Below, in pieces: positions 38,715 through 47,700 of a stretch of DNA of 64,000 bases. Under the pieces are notes generated by a model. It saw only the letters and a program-made list of their open reading frames with translations, ran no database searches and was not told the DNA's origin. Numbering within the stretch: the stretch's first letter is position 1; each line of letters starts with the position of its first letter. Source of the stretch: Polydactylus sextarius. Taxonomy: Eukaryota; Chordata; Actinopteri; Polynemidae. Location of the stretch: assembly GCA_016801845.1 (NCBI GenBank), contig CM028927.1:13236001-13300000 (forward strand), read 5' to 3'. A program made the translations under genes and the position numbers.

Positions 38715-41700
38715 TTTCCCCCATTGCCTTCATTGTCTTTCTTGTACTGTTCATCATCCTTTTCATTTCTGTTCGGATTTTCTCTGCCAGTGGGTGTTAG
38801 TAGATGTGAACTTCCACACTCTTTCCGTCTTTCTTTCTTCATTTCCTTCTTTCTTTCTTCTTTTCTTCCCATCCTTCTTTGCTTCTTTCTTTCCCTCCCT
38901 CCTCAACACACTATCTAAACCTGCTTCCACTCACCTGCCTCTTCATTCTGTCTCTTTTTTTCCTTCCTCTTCTTGTCATCACTCTCTTGCCATCTTCCTT
39001 TTCCAGCATAATTAAAGAGAGAAACGTGAGCGAGGGAGAGACTTACCAAATCCCCCCTCCACCCCCCGCAAAACCATATATCTGGTGTGCTGAGCCCTCC
39101 TGTGGCAGGAAGTGGTCATGACATCACGTCTGTCGGACTCAACGCTTTGTCAGCAAACTGTGGCTGAGGACAAATATAGCAGCCGTCTGGACCAGTGCTG
39201 CTTTAGCACTTAGTGCTAAAGGAGCACACACTCTGAACTTTATATTGATTTGGCTCATAAATTAAAATGAAAACCAGATTGAACTTTGTGCGTCACGTTT
39301 ATCTGTGACACTGAATCCAGTATGTAACACGTGTAACCAGTCTTTTTCTTCTTCTGCATTGTGTCTTTCATGCCTTTCCTCTCTTCACTCCTTTGCAAAT
39401 GTTCCTTCTTTCCTCACTCTCCCCTTGTCACCCCTTGTTTTTCTATTGTAAGGGGGAGTTTGTGTGTGTCTGTGTGTGTGTGTGTGTCTGGGTGTGATTG
39501 ACGGAGGCAGGGTTAGGTTTCAGTCCCCCCTTATCTTTTAATGGCCTGGTCTTTGTGTCGGCCCCCTGCCACCTGAGACGAACACAATACAATACATGTG
39601 CATGCACACACACACACACACGCACACATGCATACACACATACATACATGCACAAGTGTGACACGAGAGCCCTTCAAAGCCAAACCTGTCAATGGGCCGG
39701 CTGTCACCTCCCTCCTGTGGCGCCTCCGACCGTGATTGATAACTCCATCTCTCCCATCCTCCCTCATTTCTTTGCGTCTGCAACTCGCTTCCAGCTGGTC
39801 TGTACAGAAAGCCTGCGCAGATACTGTAGATGGATCGCAGCGAAAACACGATTACAGATGCTAATTTTTCTGTGCTCTGGCGATAGTCGCAGCTCTGTGA
39901 CGGCTCATGTAGAAGTGTGTCTATCCCTGCTTTGCTTGGATTATTGAGAAATCTGAGAAGAAAGGAACAGAGACAATCAAATTAGCTTTTGTTTGAAAGT
40001 GTTTTCAAAATAAAATGTAACCAAATCCAGAAGGAAAATAAAATACCCCACAAAAACATAACTTCCAGGTGAATCTATTCAGATATTGGCAACCAAACAC
40101 AGATCTTTACGTTTAAAAGATCTTCTAACGCTCTTGCATGGCCTTCAAACGCTGTTTAAAAGGGGGAGGGTGGCAGAGGGAAAAGGGAATGAGAAACTCT
40201 TGGCAGCATTGAAAGTGGGCCATGAAAACATAGAGCTGGAGCGCGCGAGAGAGAAATGGATATTCTTAGAAATGTGTACTGGATGAAAAGAGACACAGAA
40301 AATGAAGTGATGGTGAGAAAAGAAAGCGAATGCAGAGAACACATAAGAGAAGAGAGCGACTAAACCGACACAAATGGAACGATAGACAGAAATATACAGT
40401 GGTTTTTAACATGGAGCGAACCAGCCCTAAAGCTTTTTGCACAGAGGGAGAGGGCGACCATGTTTCTTCCCACAGCTGCGGCCAGAGAACCAGCAGTGGA
40501 ACCAAACACCACTGTACCAAACCTCTGATCTACAGCTGGGGGGCCTCAAAGGCTTCACACACACATACACATACTCGTTGCTTCCTCTCTGTATCATGTA
40601 AACACACGCTGGCTTAGTCTTTATTCATAACACAAAAATTGAATTATAGCGTTTAAGGAAACCCATAGCAAATAAAAGGCTGTTTTTATGTGCTCAGATG
40701 GGATTTTATTCCATCCCAGTGACCCCACCTCCTACCTCATACTGTCCAGCCATCTGCTAGTAGAAACCATCCCTGCTCTCCCTCTCCTGTCCACCCTTTC
40801 TGAACTGTTGTTTATCCTGTGATGTGGTGATTTTAAAAGCTGACAATCCAACAAAAGATCAGAGATCTGATCAGACTGATTCTTTCAGAGATTTAAGTTT
40901 TGTTCATATACCACCCCATTTTCTAAGGTGTTTTTCGTTTATTTGACATATGTGATTGATCCACAGCAGTGTGATTGTCATCTAACGTGTCTTCCTGTCT
41001 CCCTGTGTTTCTGTGGATCACAGGTCTCTAAAGTGAACGGGCTGACGCGGGCGGGCTCAGCGCAAGCTGTCGGTGGTGCCAAAAAGAGTCGCGACTTCCG
41101 ACTGCCGTCCAAAACTGTGAAGAAGTACACAGCCACCGTGTCCAAGGGCCACGTCACTTACACCAAAGCCAAACAGAAAGAACTGGGCAAGAAAACCAAA
41201 CTCAGCAGCAGCAACAAACACAACAGCGCCGCCTCGGCACCATCGTCAGCGAACAATCACAATCAGCACAGCCAGCCAGCAGCCAGCAACGGGCTGGCCA
41301 ACTCAGGAAAAGCAGCGGCACCAGCCCACCACAGCAATGCAAAAACCCGCAAACAGGTGCTACTATCCAATGGGCTGCACAACGTGGCTGCCGGTGCCCG
41401 TCTCAACGGAAGGCTAAACGGGCAGCGGCACAACACCCTGGCCAAGGAGGACGGGCAGAGACAGTGCCAGGTGGAGTGTCCAGGTCGAGAGGGACTGCGT
41501 AACTCCAAGCGGCGTCTGGAGGTTGTGCTCAACTCGGTAGGAACGGGGGTCGTTGAGCAGAAAGCCAAAACCACCGGCACTGAGGCCAAGAAGGCCAAGC
41601 TTCAACCGACGCCTCTGGAGACGCGCAGCAGCAGCAAGAAGGTGGCCAATCAAGAGAAAGCTGCCGCGCAAATTGCCACCCCTACCACTCCAGTTTCTAA

Positions 41701-44700
41701 TGGACATGAATCAGAAACACCCCCTTCTCCCAAACAAGCTCCCCCGCCTCCGACTCCCCCCTCGCAACAGACCCCACCTCCTTCTACACCAGCAGCAAAC
41801 GCGGAACCGGTGAACCAGCGACCCAAGCGGGCATCGGCCGGCAAGCTGATGTTGATACGACAAGCACAACAGCAGCAGAGCAGGTCTCACGGTCGGAACT
41901 CCTCCTCTTCCTCCCCCTCATCAAACCAGACTCACCCACAGAACCCCAGTCGTGCCAGCACTACCTCAGACCCCCAACAAACCTCTGTGTCCTCGTCCTC
42001 CACCTCTTCTCTGCTTACTTCCGCCAACAGCCCCGGACAGCTCAAACCAGCAGCGCCGCGGCCTGCTGATCGTGACAAGGAGTGGGAGCGCGAGAAGGAG
42101 ATGATGCGCCAGAAGGAACGCGAGCAGGAGAAGGAGTGGGAGCGCCAGAGGAGCAGGCCGGAGGGCTGGGCGGCACTGGGTGAAGTCCCCGTCTTCCGGC
42201 CAGCGCCGCGGGAGTTCCACGACCCCCTGGTGTACTTGGACGCGGTGAGGGAACAGGCTGAGGCGGCTGGCATGTGCCGTGTTGTCCCGCCTCCAGACTG
42301 GCGGCCAGAGTGCAAGCTGAGCGAGGAGATGCGTTTCGTTACACAGGTGCAGAGGGTCCACATGCTGGGCCGGCGCTGGGGCCCCAACGTGCAGCGGCTG
42401 GCCTGCATCCGCAAGCACCTCAAATCTCAGGGCATTACCATGGATGAGCCACCTGTCATTGGTAAGTCAGCCAAAGGTATAAATGAGTGTAAATTTAAAA
42501 AAAAACAAAACAAAACCTTGCAGCATTTTTTAACTGCTTTGTAAATCTTGTTAAAAAGTCATGTAAAATCATCACAAAGCAAGTGTCTGAAATTTTTCTC
42601 CAAAAGCTTCAGTGGCGTTCCACTCGATTTTATCTTCCTGTTTATAGATCACAATAAAACTGTGTAACAACTTGGCGAGGTGCTGCGAATACAATATTTC
42701 CCCCAGATTGCTTTGTCATCTTCCATTTCTCACAATGACATCAACGTTTTACGAGCATTTAAACAGCTCCAGGTCGGACCCTAAGTGACACGCTGTGAAT
42801 GCATCTAGATATTTTTGCTGTTTGGCTGAATTTAAACCCATTGATGTTGTGCTTTCGCGGCTGCTTTTGATGTATCTTTTGTAAACATCTGTGTACAGAT
42901 TAGCCCAGCGAGTGTGAGTTACAGTTACAGTACATGGCCCTTGGCCAGAGAGAGAGAAGACCAGCCTGCCAGTGACCCACTGGCTCCAGTCAGCCAGGGT
43001 GCCCTGGTTCCAAATGACTTCCTTTACTGCGCCCAGCAGATCAGTTCTGCATAAACAGTCATTTGCGTCTCAATTTGGCGCAGTGATCATATCATTTTGA
43101 AAGCTGATAGCTCAACTGGCCGTTTCAAATAAAATGAACTGGGCTGGAGGAAATGGCACGTGTCACCATGGGAGCAGATGCTCCAAGATGGCAGTCTGTG
43201 TTGACTTGATTTGATTTCTGCGTGGTTTTTAAAATCTGAGTTTTTATTTTCTACGTTTTTATTAACCATCTCTGTGTCCCTCTGCTCCTTGCAGGTGGCT
43301 GTGAAGTGGACCTGTCACGTTTTTTCCAGCTCATCAATGACATGGGCGGCATGCAGCAGGTGATGGACCTGAAGAAGTGGACCAAGCTGGCTGACCTTCT
43401 ACGAATCCCCAAGTCGGCACAGGACCGGCTGGCCAAGCTGCAGGAGGCTTACCTCCAGTACATCCTCTCCTATGACTCGCTGGGCGCCGAGGAGCGCCTC
43501 CGACTGCAGGCAGAGGTGCTGCAGGAGAAAAAGAGCCTGGAGTCTCGCCGGGGCCCTCTGGAGGGTCTCATGGACTCCGCGGCACCGAGCGCTCTGATCC
43601 TGCCACGCTACGAGCCCAAGAACGGGCTGGCAGGTGGAATAGTGGGAGGGGGAACGGGGCACCAGCGCACCAATGGAGTGTATCACCATCTGAAGGAGCT
43701 GGAGGCTCAGGTCAAAGCGGGCCGGCGCCGGCTCTTCGCTCAGGAAAAACAAGGCAAAGAGGACAGGCAGCATGGAGAGGAGCAGGAGGAGGAGGACAGA
43801 GGCGTTCTCAGTGACCAGCACAAATGTATTTACAAGGTGAGGATGGAGAAGACATTTGCTGTTTATGCCACACATTTGAAGCATACAGACAAGAGGCATG
43901 TAAGTGCATCTTTTTCTGTTATTCTTTTCTTTTTTTTCTGTTGTTTTCTCTTTAAAAGACATTGTCCTGTCATGTAAACAACTGTTAACTCTCATTGACT
44001 GCTGTTTCAGGGTCAGTTGTTCATTAGAACGTCAGAACAGCAGTGCGAAGATTATGCACAGATTTGGTTCATGACTCCTTGCTTGTCCGCCTGCCTTTTG
44101 TTATCTTAGTTACTTCTTTTTTTATATGCATATACATCTCTTGAGAGTGAATAGATCAGACAAGAGAGGCTTGTTTGATTTTGTTTGTCATTATCTTGCT
44201 TTCCACTTATCAGGTTTGTTTTACTCCTTCGTTCTAACAGGCGGTTAATGGTATTCCTTAAATAAAATGAGAAATAATCCACATTTGTTTATTCCGAACG
44301 GAGCGTTTGTGGCTCGTTGGCGGCACCTGAGCAGTTTTCAAAGGCCTCATTACTGCTCAGCCAGATGTCTGCCATCACACTATTCTCCGAATCAAGACTA
44401 ATGTCACACTTGAGGTGTAAACAGTCTACACCTCTCACATTATCACCACTAAAAATTGGAGTGTTTTGATGTCTGTTCTAAAGTGACAGAATATGCACTT
44501 TTAAAAAGGAGCGCTGTGTTAAAATATCAGAGCAGCACGCTACCACTGGATTTCACTTTTGTGTTAACCGTAAATCTTTGTGACTGCTGATGATTGAAAT
44601 CATTACTGAGTTTCTTACTGACATTATTACGTTGTTAACTGTCACAGTGTGCGGTTTGTACACCTGTTTACATACAGAAATACATGTAAATGTGACATAG

Positions 44701-47700
44701 AGCTGCACTGTGAGAATTTGGTTTTCGTTGTGAGAGTGAGGGACAGTGGTTTTTGCACCTTGCCCATCTTGTGTTTTTTTTTTGTTAAATATGCCTGTGC
44801 AGCTGTGTGTGTGTGGTAAGGTAGTCTATAGTCTTGCTTGTGTGTCTGCACTCACGCACATTAGCTGTATTCCCACCTCCCCAGCCTGCGAGCAGCTGTG
44901 TTGATTCTGGCTGGCTGAAATGTAGGTCAGAGAGAAGGCAGCCCCCAAACCAGCCCTTCCTCTCTCTCCTGTGTCCCGCCTCTATCCAAACCCCGCCTCC
45001 TCCAGCTCTCTCCCTCTCTGTCTCTCTCTCTCTCCAGCCTTTAAACCCTCTCCCTATGGCTTCTCTCCTTCAGCTCATGCCCTTGCTCTGAGCCATCCCC
45101 CCCTTTCCCAAAATCTCCAATCCTGTCACCGACCCTTCTCTTTCTTTCCAAAACCCCGCTCCCCCTCAGTGCCATGTCCTCTTGCCAAACCCTTCCACCA
45201 CTAAACCCCCTCTTCCCGTTGCCACAGGCGTGCATGTGTGCAACGGACTAGCGTTTCTTTGTGTACATTTCGATATCCCCCTAAGGCAAACACACGCAGC
45301 GCAATCTCATGCCCTACATACTGCATGTGCAAAAATGCACATGCAACACTCGTGATGAGGTGAAACAGTAATGATTTTAGTCATCAATCTAATGCTCTGT
45401 GTTTCTGTGTTGGCTCTGTATCTCACATTGAACAATACTCCACCCATTTTCAATCTGGGTTCCATTTGAGTTTTTTTTTTTCCCTCCAGTTCCTTTTGGT
45501 AACTGAATCCCTCTGTATGACCTCCCTCTGAAGAACTGAGATATTGTCAGCAGACTTGACCCAGTCCAGTCCAGAGACATCTGAGTTATAGAAGCACTAT
45601 TCAGCACAGTGACATGTGAATGGCTGTCACCGTGCTTACAGGACAGGCTTGTCTAAATATGACTCATCACTCTTCTCTACGACTCCGATTTGTATGCATT
45701 TTTCATCAAGAGTGGTCCCCAAGAGGAGGTTATATTTCACTTTTTCTATCAGGAGAACAAAGTGCATGTCAAGGGTATAATTATCTCTAATTACAGCAGG
45801 AAAGGCTTGGATAAGTGCTGCTACTGACTGGTCCAAAGAACAGCGTGTCACTGCTATACTGTGTTATTTCACTGCATTATTTTAACAACTCTATATAGCC
45901 ATTGGAATAATAATGGTAAAAAAAAAATATAATGCCGAACACAAACATCTGCTTTCATAGGGAAGGAAGGATAAAAAAAAAAGAAAAGGAACTGTGAGGA
46001 GGAGGAATTTGCAAGGTCATCTTTCAGCACGGTCCATACATCCCCAGACCCAGAGACGGCAGATTTATGACCTCCTTCAAAGCTTTTGTGTAGCGGGAGT
46101 GTCCACAGGAGGGAGGTTCAAGTCCAGGGGAAATGTATCTTGAGACGTAAAGAGGAGTCAAATACATGCACATGTACAGTTTGATACATTTCTGTGCAGA
46201 AACAGAACTTTTTTTTTTTTTTTTTAACTCGTACAAACACATGTTGGTGAAAGAAAACTGACGTTCAGCTCATTTTTTATTCTCATACTCGGTTCATATT
46301 CCAAATAGTTGTTTTTCCATAACCACAGACCATAAATAAGTTTTTTGTTTCTTTTTCTTCCCATGTTGCTTTCAGGCTCCTTTAGCACACCTCATGATGA
46401 CACATGATGTTTAATGCCTCTTTGTTGCATTGCAGGGGAAATCTGTGTCTTTGACTAACTTCTTCAGGATAGCCCGGAACACCATGACCATGTGCTTTAA
46501 CAAGGAACCAGGAGCTGCTGAGGTTGAGGTTAGCATGCTAACGTCTTTATTCAAGTTGCAGTTGATATAAACAATGATGAATAAATTGTGTGTTTTTTTT
46601 TTAATTTTTTTTGGTGGTGGTGGAGGGACCTGAAACTTGACTTTACCGTGTTCATGTTTCATGCATTCCTCTGATTATCTTACTTTTTTTTAAATGTTTT
46701 TGCAGCAAGAGTACTGGAGGACCGTGGAGCAGAGAGACAGCCACGTGGCAGTGCATTGTGGGAAGGTGGACACCAGTACACATGGCAGTGGTTTCCCCAC
46801 AGGAAAGTCAGAGCCATTTTCAAAGTAAGTGATGCGTGTGGTTTAAATCACAGCTGTTTAGCCAGGTGTTTTTTTTTTTTTTTTTTTTTTATCCTTTGAA
46901 AATAAAACGTTTCTTCTCTTTACCTCAGACATGGATGGAACCTCACTGTCCTCCCCAATAACTCTGGATCCATTCTGAGGCATCTGGGTGCTGTGCCTGG
47001 TGAGGACACTTGTGATGACATTTCTCAGAAGCTATTTAATATAATCTGCAGTCAATAATAACCAATACCCCCTCTCTCCCCATCTGTCTCCTCAGGGGTG
47101 ACCATTCCCTGGCTAAACATTGGCATGGTCTTTTCTACCTCATGCTGGTCTCGAGACCAAAATCGCCTTCCATATATTGATTACTTACACACTGGTGCTG
47201 ATTGCATTTGGTAAGTTCGAGCTGGACTGTCTCCTCACCATCACCAGACACTATGTGTGCAAAATAATTCATAAAATCTGCCTCAAAATATGTGAATTTA
47301 GTTACAACAGGTAGTAGGATGAAGTGTGATGTTTTTGTTTTTGTGTCAGGTATTCTATCCCTGCTGAGGAGAAGGCTAAGCTGGACAAGGTGGTCCATAC
47401 ACTGCTTCAGGCCAATGGCACCCCAGGACTAGAAATGTTGGAGAAAAACATCATGGTCAGTGTTTTTTTTTTTTAATATATTTGTATCTTTTCATTTTTT
47501 GGTCGTTTCTCAAGCTATTTCATTTTTCAGGAATGTAAAACTTATTTCTTTCTTTTCTCGGTCTTCCAGATCTCTCCAGAGGTGCTGTGCCGTGAAGGTA
47601 TCAAGGTTTACCGTACGGTCCAGCGGAGCGGCCAGTTCGTGGTCTGCTTCCCCGGTGCCTTTGTCTCTAAAGTGTGCTGTGGCTACAGCGTGTCTGAGAC

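Larger units (their letters stand above)
35675..41023 (+). other. jarid2 intron 6 (5.35 kb), no gene seen
   Basis: No coding sequence is supported. It holds (TTG)n at 36544-36588, a block at 37225-37345 that looks non-repetitive and AT-rich, a (TCG)n run at 38297-38320, (TG)n at 38675-38710, a pyrimidine-rich stretch near 38830-38960 and a 21-bp palindrome at 39201-39221. Confidence 0.7.

Noticed and set aside
40928..41023. Upstream extension of the 538-residue ORF
   Set aside because: Intron sequence: the acceptor CACAG at 41019-41023 and the match of VSKVNG to the vertebrate protein place the exon start at 41024.
41263..42423. Minus-strand ORFs of 97-163 residues
   Set aside because: Shadows of the GC-rich jarid2 exon 7 in opposite frames.
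42462..42544. 3' extension of the same ORF past 42461
   Set aside because: Runs through the GTAAGT donor into the intron; homology resumes at 43295 in the correct phase.
43837..43977. 3' extension of the exon 8 ORF
   Set aside because: Past the GTGAGG donor. The residues stop matching JARID2 exactly at CIYK.
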